Shown piece by piece: positions 35,153 to 43,015 of a stretch of DNA of 64,000 bases. The DNA comes from Methylovirgula ligni. GTDB taxonomy: Bacteria > Pseudomonadota > Alphaproteobacteria > Rhizobiales > Beijerinckiaceae. Position 1 is the first letter of the stretch. Each line of letters begins with the position of its first letter. A program made the position numbers and the translations under genes. The stretch is taken from the NCBI RefSeq assembly GCF_004135935.1, contig NZ_CP025086.1, forward strand, positions 2,666,001 through 2,730,000, written 5' to 3'. The notes under the pieces were generated by a model. It had not been told where the DNA came from, did not search any database, and saw only the letters and a program-made list of their open reading frames with translations.

Positions 35153-36387
35153 ATGAGCATGTCGCCGCGCCGCTCGATGTGGCCAAGATCCGGCAGGATT
35201 TTCCGATCCTGGGGTTGAAGCCCTATGGCAAGACGCTGGTTTATCTCGACAATGCTGCTTCGGCGCAGAAGCCGCGGCAGGTCGTCGATCGCATGGTCCA
35301 CGCGACCTATAACGAATATTCGAACGTCCACCGTGGGCTGCATTATCTCGCCAATGCCGCGACCGAAGCCTATGAAGCCGCGCGCGAAAGCGTGCGAGGG
35401 TTTCTCAACGCCGGCAGTATCGACGAAATCATCTTCACCAAATCGGCGACGGAAGCGATCAATCTCGTCGCATCCTCGTTCGGCCAGCGCTTCATCAACG
35501 AGGGCGATGAGATCGTCCTCTCGATCATGGAGCATCACGCCAATATCGTGCCCTGGCATTTCCTGCGCGAGCGCAAAGGCGCGGTGCTGAAATGGGTGGA
35601 TGTCGATGACGAGGGCAATTTCTCGCTCGAAGCCTTCGAAGCCGCGCTGACGGACAAGACCAAGATCGTCGCCATCACGCATCTCTCGAACGTCCTCGGC
35701 ACGGTTACGCCGATCAAGGAGATCGTGAAGATCGCCCACGCCCGCGGCATCCCGGTGCTGGTCGATGGGGCGCAGGGCGCCGTGCATCTCGATGTCGATG
35801 TGCAAGACCTCGATGTCGATTTCTACGCGATCACCGGCCACAAGCTTTACGGGCCGACCGGCGTCGGCGCGCTTTATGGCAAGGCGGAATGGCTGGAGAA
35901 ACTGCCGCCATTCCTTGGTGGCGGCGAGATGATCAACGAAGTCACGAAGGACCACGTGACCTATAACGATCCGCCGCATCGCTTCGAGGCCGGCACGCCG
36001 CCGATCGTCCAGGCCGTGGGCCTCGGCGCCGCGCTCGATTATATGCGCGAGGTCGGCCGGGCGAAGATCCATGCGCATGAGACGGCGCTCGGCCAATATG
36101 CGCATGAACGCATGTCGCAGCTCAATTCGGTGCACATCTTCGGCCGCGCCAAGGGCAAGGGCGCGATTCTCGCCTTCAATCTCAAGGGCGCACACCCCCA
36201 CGATGTGGCGACGATCATTGATCGCGAAGGCGTGGCAGTCCGCGCCGGTACGCATTGCACCCAGCCGTTGCTGGCGCGGTTCGGCGTGACCTCGACATGC
36301 CGTGCCTCGTTCGCGATGTACAATACGTTCGAGGAAGTCGATAAGCTCATCGAGGCTTTGCAGCGGGCGGAGGGTCTCTTTGGCTGA
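35149..36387 (+). CDS. sufS: Cysteine desulfurase SufS
   Basis: The 412-residue group II cysteine desulfurase supplies sulfur to the SUF scaffold. It shows YLDNAASAQKP near the start, the Schiff-base lysine K232 in AITGHKLYGPTGVG and the persulfide cysteine C370 in RAGTHCTQPLL, in the short loop typical of the SufS class. Group II enzymes need a SufE or SufU partner, and none is encoded in this operon, so SufE must come from elsewhere. It overlaps sufD by four bases and the SufT-like gene by eight. Confidence 0.95.
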   Translation: MNEHVAAPLDVAKIRQDFPILGLKPYGKTLVYLDNAASAQKPRQVVDRMVHATYNEYSNVHRGLHYLANAATEAYEAARESVRGFLNAGSIDEIIFTKSATEAINLVASSFGQRFINEGDEIVLSIMEHHANIVPWHFLRERKGAVLKWVDVDDEGNFSLEAFEAALTDKTKIVAITHLSNVLGTVTPIKEIVKIAHARGIPVLVDGAQGAVHLDVDVQDLDVDFYAITGHKLYGPTGVGALYGKAEWLEKLPPFLGGGEMINEVTKDHVTYNDPPHRFEAGTPPIVQAVGLGAALDYMREVGRAKIHAHETALGQYAHERMSQLNSVHIFGRAKGKGAILAFNLKGAHPHDVATIIDREGVAVRAGTHCTQPLLARFGVTSTCRASFAMYNTFEEVDKLIEALQRAEGLFG

Positions 36388-36808
36388 GGACATGATCACC
36401 GAGACGGCGCAGACACCAGCGGGCGGGGCCGCACCGGCCGTCGAACCGGCATCGCCCAATTCGCCGCAATGGTTCTTTGCGCCCGGCGTCACGCCGGACG
36501 AACGCGCGCGGCTGACCGAGGAGGCGATTGCGGCGCTGAAGACCGTCTTCGATCCGGAAATCCCCTGCGACATTTACGAGCTTGGGCTGATCTATTGCGT
36601 CGTCATCGACGACAGCCGTAAAGTGCTGATCGACATGACGCTGACGGCGCCAGGCTGCCCGGTCGCCGGGGATATCGTCCAATCGGTCGAGAACGCGGTC
36701 GGCACCGTGGGCGGCGTGTCGGCGGTCGAGGTCAACATGGTCTTCGATCCGCCGTGGGATCAAAGCCGGATGTCGACCGAGGCGCGGATCGCGCTCGACT
36801 TTTATTGA
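36380..36808 (+). CDS. SUF system assembly protein, MIP18/DUF59 type (SufT-like)
   Basis: The protein has a disordered N-terminal part of about 45 residues, then a DUF59 domain with VFDPEIPCDIYELGLIYCVVI and TLTAPGCPVAGDI, the two signature motifs of the family. Such proteins help in cluster maturation or transfer and are regularly encoded in suf operons. The start is open. TTG at 36380 has GGAGGG five bases before it and reads LAEDMITE, while ATG at 36392 lacks a well-spaced site. TTG was chosen for the ribosome site. It overlaps the sufS end. Confidence 0.85.
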   Translation: MAEDMITETAQTPAGGAAPAVEPASPNSPQWFFAPGVTPDERARLTEEAIAALKTVFDPEIPCDIYELGLIYCVVIDDSRKVLIDMTLTAPGCPVAGDIVQSVENAVGTVGGVSAVEVNMVFDPPWDQSRMSTEARIALDFY

Positions 36809-36856
36809 TGTGAACGAACGCCGGCGTACCTATATAAGGGTCACGCGAGGAGATAG

Positions 36857-37237
36857 ATGATGGCGAAAGCCAAGTTCCCGATCATGACTTTGACGCAGGC
36901 GGCAGCCGATCGCGTTCGCACGCTGATGGCCGACCGCGCCATCGCCGGGCTGCGCGTCGGGGTCAAGAACGGCGGCTGCGCCGGCATGTCCTATACGCTG
37001 GATTATGCCGAGGCGATCGGCCCTTACGATGAGGTTGTCGAGGACAAGGACGTGAAGGTCATCGTCGATCCGAAGGCGCTGATGTTCCTTCTCGGCACCG
37101 AGATGGATTTCCGTACGGACAAGCTCGGCTCGGGGTTCACCTTCAACAACCCGAATCAGACGGGGGCCTGCGGTTGCGGCGAATCCGTCGCCATCACGCC
37201 AGCCAGCGAAGCCCAGATCGCGGAAGCACGCGGCTAA
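36857..37237 (+). CDS. sufA: A-type Fe-S carrier (SufA/IscA family)
   Basis: The 126-residue HesB-type carrier takes clusters to target proteins. The three conserved cysteines are C41 (KNGGCAGMSY), C105 and C107 (TGACGCGES). The start shows two consecutive ATG codons (36857 and 36860) after GAGGAGATAG. It is the last gene of the suf operon and is followed by a palindromic repeat that may end the transcript. Confidence 0.92.
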   Translation: MMAKAKFPIMTLTQAAADRVRTLMADRAIAGLRVGVKNGGCAGMSYTLDYAEAIGPYDEVVEDKDVKVIVDPKALMFLLGTEMDFRTDKLGSGFTFNNPNQTGACGCGESVAITPASEAQIAEARG

Positions 37238-37238
37238 A

Positions 37239-37286
37239 GCATCGGACCGAAAAGTACGCGAAGCGGTTTTCGGATCAATCCGATGC
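37239..37286. repeat. Palindromic intergenic repeat (GCATCGGACCGAAAA family)
   Basis: Nested inverted arms GCATCGGA (37239-37246) with TCCGATGC (37279-37286), and CCGAAAA (37247-37253) with TTTTCGG (37267-37273), make a near-perfect 15-bp hairpin two bases after sufA. The same element type, an AGCATCGGACCGAAAA...TTTTCGGATC palindrome, is frequent in Rhizobiales genomes. It may work as a transcript end or RNA stabiliser for the suf operon. Confidence 0.8.
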
Positions 37287-37339
37287 GATGAAAAGAACTT
37301 GACGTCGCGCGGCGGAGAACACGTCCACCGCCGTGAGTT

Positions 37340-38905
37340 TTAGGCTTCCTCCGCCTCTTCCACGACACTCGGCTTCAGCTTCACCGGGCGCAGCAAAAAG
37401 CTCGGGACATGATCTCCCATGCCGACGACGGGTTGATCGTCATGGCCATTGTCGCGCGATCTGGCGCGATCGGGGCGTTGATGGCTGCGCTCCCTGTGAT
37501 CCGGCACTTTTTGCTCTGGCGCCCTAGGGGCGTGTTGCCGTGGCTCGTGTTGTCTCGGCTCTTGTGACCTTGCCTCTTGTGGCCTTGGGTCGTGTGCTTT
37601 GGCGGCCGCAGGGCCATTGCTCTTTGGGGCGTCGTGAGGAGCCTCGCGCGTCCGTTTGCTCTGTTCGCGCGGCTCGCGCGCGCTGTGTTCGCGCGGGGCA
37701 CGGGTGCGCTCGCCGCTGGTCCGGCGGCCGCCGCGCTGGCGCGGGGAGGCTTCCTCCTCGTCGTCCTGCGTGAGCGTGTCGAGCGTCGCGCCTTGCTGCC
37801 ATTCGACAACGCGGCCGATCAGCTTCTCGATTTCTGCAAGATGCTTCTGGTCAGCGCGGGTGACGATCGAGATCGCCGTGCCCAGTTTGCCGGCGCGGCC
37901 GGTGCGGCCGATGCGATGGACATAATCCTCGGCATGGACGGGCACGTCGAAATTGAAGACATGGCTGACATCGGGAATATCGAGGCCGCGCGCCGCGACA
38001 TCCGAGCAGACGATGAGATCGACTTCGCCGTTCTTGAACGCGTCGAGCGAGGCCATGCGCGAGCGCTGGTCCATGTCGCCATGCAGCGCGCCGGCGCGGA
38101 AGCCATGCTTCTGCAGCGATTTGTGCAGGATCGCCACATCGCGCTTGCGATTGCAGAAGATGATGGCGTTCTTGAAATTATCGACCGAGCGGATGAGGTG
38201 GCGCAAAGTCTCGCGCTTGGCCGGGCCGGACGGGGAGGCGACGAGCACCTGGGCGATGGTCGCGGAGGTAGAGGCAGCCGGGGCGACTTCGATACGGACG
38301 GGATTGTGGAGGAAAGCCTCGGTGAGGCGAACGATTTCGGTCGGCATTGTCGCCGAGAAGAAGAGCGTCTGCCGAGTGAAGGGGACAAGCTTGCAAATGC
38401 GTTCGATGTCGGGAATGAAACCCATGTCGAGCATCCGGTCGGCTTCGTCGATCACTAGGATCTCGATGCCGGTCAGGAGCAGCTTGCCGCGCTCGGCGAA
38501 ATCGAGCAGGCGGCCGGGCGTCGCAATCAGCACGTCGGCGCCGCGCATGATCTTGGTTTCCTGATCGCCGAAGGAGACGCCGCCGATCAGGAGAGCGACG
38601 TTGAGTTTGTGATTGATGCCGTAGCGGCCAAAGCTTTCCTCGACCTGGGCTGCCAATTCCCGCGTCGGCTCAAGGATGAGGGTGCGCGGCATTCGCGCGC
38701 GGGCGCGGCCTTGTTCGAGGCGCGAGAGCATCGGCAGCGTGAAGGCTGCGGTCTTGCCGGTGCCGGTCTGGGCAATCCCGAGCACGTCGCGCCCGGCGAG
38801 GACTTCGGGGATGGCCTGGGCTTGAATGGGAGTAGGTGTGGTGTAACCGGAAGCTTCTACCGCCTGTAGAACCTTCTCGCTGAGACCAAGTTCTCTAAAA
38901 GTCAT
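37340..38905 (-). CDS. DEAD-box ATP-dependent RNA helicase (RhlE-like)
   Basis: The 521-residue helicase has all core motifs: Q-motif YTTPTPIQAQAIP, Walker A AQTGTGKT at residues 45-52, PTRELAAQ, TPGRLLDF, DEAD box in VIDEADRMLDMG, SATM, and HRIGRTGRAG near 340. The core ends near residue 375. The last 145 residues form a very basic, disordered tail full of Arg, His, Gln and Pro, with repeated QEPRQHEPRQHAPR units, which probably binds RNA. Such helicases act in ribosome assembly, mRNA decay and cold growth. It is convergent with the suf operon. Confidence 0.93.
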   Translation of the reverse strand: MTFRELGLSEKVLQAVEASGYTTPTPIQAQAIPEVLAGRDVLGIAQTGTGKTAAFTLPMLSRLEQGRARARMPRTLILEPTRELAAQVEESFGRYGINHKLNVALLIGGVSFGDQETKIMRGADVLIATPGRLLDFAERGKLLLTGIEILVIDEADRMLDMGFIPDIERICKLVPFTRQTLFFSATMPTEIVRLTEAFLHNPVRIEVAPAASTSATIAQVLVASPSGPAKRETLRHLIRSVDNFKNAIIFCNRKRDVAILHKSLQKHGFRAGALHGDMDQRSRMASLDAFKNGEVDLIVCSDVAARGLDIPDVSHVFNFDVPVHAEDYVHRIGRTGRAGKLGTAISIVTRADQKHLAEIEKLIGRVVEWQQGATLDTLTQDDEEEASPRQRGGRRTSGERTRAPREHSAREPREQSKRTREAPHDAPKSNGPAAAKAHDPRPQEARSQEPRQHEPRQHAPRAPEQKVPDHRERSHQRPDRARSRDNGHDDQPVVGMGDHVPSFLLRPVKLKPSVVEEAEEA

Positions 38906-39173
38906 ATTCGTCCTGAAAACAGCGCATGCGGTCCGGCTGCGGATCGCGACTTTGCGAATTACGACACGGACATTGCGCGCTAAAGCTCAAAGGCGCTTCC
39001 GGTACCCGGAATGGACCGAGCGGCAAACTTGGCGCCTTAAGGGAAATCGGACACGCCCCAGTTTTGGGCGAATCTGCCGGTCCGAACCGCTCTTTAACGC
39101 TGATATCGGCAGGATGCAAACGGATTACAAGCTCACGCCGGTGCATGAGGCGCAAATCTCTGGAATAAAATGA

Positions 39174-40007
39174 TTAATTCGTTGCCAATCGCGCCGCCGG
39201 CTGCTGCCGGGGCGAGAAAATCCGCATCAGGACGAAGATCGTCGCCAGAACCGCCACATAAACGATGAGCTGCAATTGCGTCGGCTGGTCGGTATAGCCG
39301 AGCAGGGTGTGGGCAATGCGGCCGACCCAGGAATCGTCGGCGAGCAGCCAGGACGTGTCCCAGACCGTGCGGTCGAGCACGGTAACGATGTCGCCCTGAT
39401 CGAGGAAGCCGACCGCCTGGGCCGCCATGCCTGCCGCGATGAAGGAGATGAGCGCCGTCGTCACGCGGAAGAGATAGCGCATCGGGATGGTGATGAGGCC
39501 GCGGAAGGTGAGATAGGCGACGGCCACGCCGCCCAGAAGCCCGAGCACGCCGCCGATGAAAATATTGGCCACTGTCGTGCCGCCGTTGGCCAGCACGCCA
39601 TAGAGAAACAGCACGATTTCCGAGCCTTCGCGCAGCACTGCGACGGCGACGACGATGGCGAGCGCAAACAGCGACTTCGAACCGCTGCTCACCTCCCGCC
39701 CGAAGGAGCTGAGTTCCTGCGTCATTTCGCGGCCGTGCCGCGCCATCCAGACATTGTGCCAGGTGAGCATGACGACGGCCAGCGAGAGCACGGAGGCGTT
39801 CAGGACTTCCTGGCCCGTGCCGGCGAGAGCCTCGGCGATCAGGCCGGTGAATAGCGCGACAATGCTGGCCCCGAGAACGCCCGCCGCGACACCGCCCAGG
39901 ACATAGCGCAACCGGTGCGGCACGGTCTGCGTGACGGCGAGGACAACACCCACGACAAGGCCGGCTTCGACAACTTCACGAAAGACAATGATGAGGGCCG
40001 CGATCAC
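39174..40007 (-). CDS. FTR1 family iron permease
   Basis: The 277-residue inner-membrane protein has seven expected membrane helices and two REXXE iron-transfer motifs: REVVE at residues 10-14 and REGSE at 126-130. It belongs to the FTR1/EfeU high-affinity iron permease family. EfeO and EfeB partners, which oxidise or bind ferrous iron in the EfeUOB system, are not adjacent. No Irr or Fur-like palindrome was found in the region upstream. The closeness of the suf operon fits an iron-related neighbourhood but they are not co-transcribed. Confidence 0.88.
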   Translation of the reverse strand: MIAALIIVFREVVEAGLVVGVVLAVTQTVPHRLRYVLGGVAAGVLGASIVALFTGLIAEALAGTGQEVLNASVLSLAVVMLTWHNVWMARHGREMTQELSSFGREVSSGSKSLFALAIVVAVAVLREGSEIVLFLYGVLANGGTTVANIFIGGVLGLLGGVAVAYLTFRGLITIPMRYLFRVTTALISFIAAGMAAQAVGFLDQGDIVTVLDRTVWDTSWLLADDSWVGRIAHTLLGYTDQPTQLQLIVYVAVLATIFVLMRIFSPRQQPAARLATN

Positions 40008-40323
40008 GATGATCCACTTTCAGCGATTTCAGGGGTCGCCCGAGAAGGGAGAAACGCAGGCTTTTGAGCCAGCCTTGCTTTGCGCTCTACTATATGAGCG
40101 CGGCACATGACTGCAAGGATCGGCGCCTGCATTTAGAATGCTTCAAAAACGAGCGTGAATTCGCCTGGGATTTATTTGGCCGAAGCGAGAAATCTGCAGT
40201 TGGGTCCGGTCACCGCCCTGATTTGGAAGGGCGACAAACTCTCGTGTATAGCGCTGAGCGCGGGGTGTGGAATGATTTCCGCCGAGTCGGGATGGCCGCC
40301 TGACGGGCTTGGATAAATAAAAG
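40008..40323. other. Non-coding stretch between FTR1 gene and glmU
   Basis: This 316-base stretch lies between two divergent genes and should hold both promoters. Short open frames in it have no ribosome binding site and mixed composition. I see no clear hairpin, known operator or RNA in it. Confidence 0.5.
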
Positions 40324-41679
40324 ATGACTTCTAAAGACGCGCAAAAACGAACCTGTCTCGCGATCGTCCTCGCGGCTGGCCAAAGCAAGCGCATGCGCTC
40401 GGATCGGCCGAAGGTTCTGCACGAACTCGCGGGCCGCTCGCTGCTCGCGCATGTGCTGGCGTCGGTGGGTGCGGCGGGGGCGGAGCGTGTGGCGCTCGTC
40501 GTCGGCCCGAGCCACGATGACGTGGTCAAAGAAGCCAAGAGTATCGCGCCCGATATCGATGTCTTCGTGCAATCGCCAGCGCTCGGCACCGCCCACGCCG
40601 TGCTCGCGGCCAAAGCGGCGATTGCCGAGGGCTATGACGATATCCTCGTCGCCTTTGGCGATACGCCGCTGGTGCAGCCGGAAACCTTTGCACGGCTGCG
40701 CACGGGGCTTTCCGCGCCGGGCCGCGCCGTCGCGGCGCTCGGCTTTCTCGCCAGCGATCCGCGCGGCTATGGCCGGCTGATTCAGGAGGGCGATACGCTG
40801 ATCGCGATCCGCGAGGACCGCGATCTGCGCAATGACGAGGGCGAGATCCTCTTCTGCAATGCCGGTCTGATGGCGATCTCCGGCGCGACGGCGTTGCCAC
40901 TGCTTGAATCGATCGGCGCCGCCAATGCGCAGGGCGAATTTTACCTGACCGATATTGTCGCTGCGGCACGCCGTGACGGCCTGAGCGCCGTCGCGATCGA
41001 TGCGCCGGAGGAAGAAGTGCTCGGCATCAACGATCGTCAGCAGCTCGCCGTGGCGGAGGCGGTCTTGCAGGATCGGCTCAAGGCCTATGCGATGCGCGGG
41101 GGCGTTACCTTCGTCGATCCGAGCCGTGTGCAGCTTTCCTACGACACGACCTTCGGTCGCGACGTGCTCATCGAGCCGGATGTGTTTTTCGGACCGGGCG
41201 TGAAAGTTGGCGACGGTGTGACGATTCGTTCTTTTTCCCATCTCACGGGGGCGGAGATCGGCCCGCGCTGCATTATCGGGCCGTTTGCGCGGCTGCGGCC
41301 CGGCACGGTGCTCGCGGAGGATGTGCACATCGGCAATTTCGTCGAGGTGAAGGCTTCAGTGCTCGCCGCGGGCGTCAAGGCCAATCACCTCGCCTATATC
41401 GGCGACGCATCGATCGGCGCGAAGACGAATGTCGGCGCCGGCGTCATCACCTGCAATTACGACGGCTTCGCCAAATTCCGCACCGAGATCGGGGACGGCG
41501 TCTTCGTCGGCGTCAATTCGGCGCTTGTCGCGCCGGTGAAGATCGGCGATGGCGCCTATATCGGGACCGGCTCCGTCATCACCGAGACTGTCGAACCGGA
41601 CGCGCTGGCGCTCGCCCGCAGCCACCAGGTTCAAAAGCCCGGCTGGGCGAAGGCATTCCGCGACAAGCAGAAGAAATAG
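40324..41679 (+). CDS. glmU: Bifunctional GlmU (GlcN-1-P acetyltransferase / UDP-GlcNAc pyrophosphorylase)
   Basis: The 451-residue enzyme makes UDP-N-acetylglucosamine for peptidoglycan and lipopolysaccharide. The N-terminal pyrophosphorylase has LAAGQSKRMRSDRPKVLHELAGR at about 17-39 and a uridyl site around ALGTAHAV and FGDTPLVQP. The C-terminal left-handed beta helix carries the acetyltransferase site with RPGTVLAEDVHIGNFVEVK, NHLAYIGDASIG and GAGVITCNYDGFAKFRT. GlmS, which feeds this pathway, lies 1.3 kb downstream in the same direction, interrupted by an oppositely oriented gene. Confidence 0.95.
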   Translation: MTSKDAQKRTCLAIVLAAGQSKRMRSDRPKVLHELAGRSLLAHVLASVGAAGAERVALVVGPSHDDVVKEAKSIAPDIDVFVQSPALGTAHAVLAAKAAIAEGYDDILVAFGDTPLVQPETFARLRTGLSAPGRAVAALGFLASDPRGYGRLIQEGDTLIAIREDRDLRNDEGEILFCNAGLMAISGATALPLLESIGAANAQGEFYLTDIVAAARRDGLSAVAIDAPEEEVLGINDRQQLAVAEAVLQDRLKAYAMRGGVTFVDPSRVQLSYDTTFGRDVLIEPDVFFGPGVKVGDGVTIRSFSHLTGAEIGPRCIIGPFARLRPGTVLAEDVHIGNFVEVKASVLAAGVKANHLAYIGDASIGAKTNVGAGVITCNYDGFAKFRTEIGDGVFVGVNSALVAPVKIGDGAYIGTGSVITETVEPDALALARSHQVQKPGWAKAFRDKQKK

Positions 41680-41682
41680 CGC

Positions 41683-42891
41683 TCAGGCGGCCTGCGGCAG
41701 CGTCCCGTCCGCGCGGCGCGTGGCGAAGATCACATAGGGCACGAACGCGAGAATCACGAAGGCCCAGGGATCGAAGCCCCCACTCGCCGTGATCCAGATG
41801 AGGGACGGCAGAAAAGCGAGCGGCAGAAGCGCCGCCCAGTCCCGCCAGTCGCCGCCCTGACGCCAGAGATGCGCGGCCAGCATCGCCATCGGCAGCGCCC
41901 AGATCGCGAGATCATATTCGAGCATGATCGGCGTCGCCAAAGGCATCGCGATGCAGAAGGCGAGCGCGCGGGCGAAAAGACCCTGCGCGCGCCGCCAGAC
42001 CCAGAAGACCAGCGCGAAAGCGCCGAGCGTCGCCATCGCCTGGGCGATTTCCGCTGCGCGGTGGCTCAGCGTCAGCTTGTAGACGGCGGCGAAGACGGTC
42101 GGCACGCGATTGCTCTGTACCGGATTGCCGAGGATCATGGCCGCGTGGTCCGGCAGATGCGCCAGGAATTTCCACCAGATGTCGGCGCCGAAACAGGCGA
42201 AGCTGAGCAGGACAAGCGCGGCGCTTGTCGCGGCAAGCACCAGCAGCGCGCGATACTCCCGCGCGGCCAGCAGGCAGACCGGCGCCAGGATGAAGACTTG
42301 CGGCTTGTAGATCAGCAGGCCGAAGAGAAATCCTGCGAGCCACGCGCGGCGATCGGCGAGCGCCAGAAGGCCGCCGGCGATCAGCGCCGCGGTCAAGGCG
42401 CCGTTCTGTCCGTCCGCCGCGTTCTGGATGAGCGGCGGCGCGATCAGGACGAGAGGCAAAGCGAGCCCGGAGAGACGCCGGACAAGGAGCCCCAAGCCGA
42501 GCGCGCCCGCGCCGACCCAGGCCGTCAGCGCGATTAGATAGGGCAGGCGCGACAAAGGCGCCACGAAGAGCAGAAAAGTCGGCGGATAGGCCCAGGGAAA
42601 GTGCTGGGCAAGCCCGGAAATGGAATCCTGAAGCGCAAAAAAGCGCGGCTGATCGAAAACCGCGATAGCGTCGCCTGCGTGGACGAGGATCGAGGCGGCG
42701 TAGAATGTTAGGAAATCATTCCCCACGACCGATCCGGCGCCATTGCGCATTCCGCCAGCGGCAGGCACAAGACAAAGGCCGAGCGCCAAAGCTGCATAGA
42801 TGCCGGCGAGCGTCCGCAGCGCCACAAGCGGCAGGCCGCGGCTCAGCGGCGGCCCGGTCCGGGCCAATTGGCCTTTGGCGAGAAGGGTCAT
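41683..42891 (-). CDS. GT87/DUF2029 family polyprenyl-phosphate glycosyltransferase-like membrane protein
   Basis: The roughly 400-residue protein has about ten membrane helices. Family marks are NDFLTFYAASILVHAGD near residues 55-70 (with the conserved Asp of GT-C enzymes), HFPWAYPPTFLLFVAPLS, GQNGALTAALIAGG and LIYKPQVFILAP. Enzymes of the GT87 type use a lipid-linked sugar donor on the outer side of the inner membrane. Acceptor and sugar are unknown. The start at 42891 has GGGGAG upstream. It sits between glmU and glmS, which often are next to each other. Confidence 0.8.
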   Translation of the reverse strand: MTLLAKGQLARTGPPLSRGLPLVALRTLAGIYAALALGLCLVPAAGGMRNGAGSVVGNDFLTFYAASILVHAGDAIAVFDQPRFFALQDSISGLAQHFPWAYPPTFLLFVAPLSRLPYLIALTAWVGAGALGLGLLVRRLSGLALPLVLIAPPLIQNAADGQNGALTAALIAGGLLALADRRAWLAGFLFGLLIYKPQVFILAPVCLLAAREYRALLVLAATSAALVLLSFACFGADIWWKFLAHLPDHAAMILGNPVQSNRVPTVFAAVYKLTLSHRAAEIAQAMATLGAFALVFWVWRRAQGLFARALAFCIAMPLATPIMLEYDLAIWALPMAMLAAHLWRQGGDWRDWAALLPLAFLPSLIWITASGGFDPWAFVILAFVPYVIFATRRADGTLPQAA

Positions 42892-43015
42892 TCGGCTCCC
42901 CGGCGGACGCATTGGGCAAGCGTTCACTTTATGGAGCCTATTGCTCTCTGATTTGCTAACGAGGCCCGGGGCTCATAAGTCCCCAGTGCCGAGTGACGGC
43001 AAAAGGGAAGATCAA

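Noticed and set aside
38926-39173. Short plus-strand frames of 73-80 residues between the helicase and FTR1 genes
   Set aside because: They overlap each other in different frames, have no ribosome site and are Arg/Thr-rich, typical of chance frames.
40064-40303. A 79-residue frame in the FTR1-glmU spacer
   Set aside because: No ribosome binding site, mixed composition and no plausible fold; the region is better explained as promoters.
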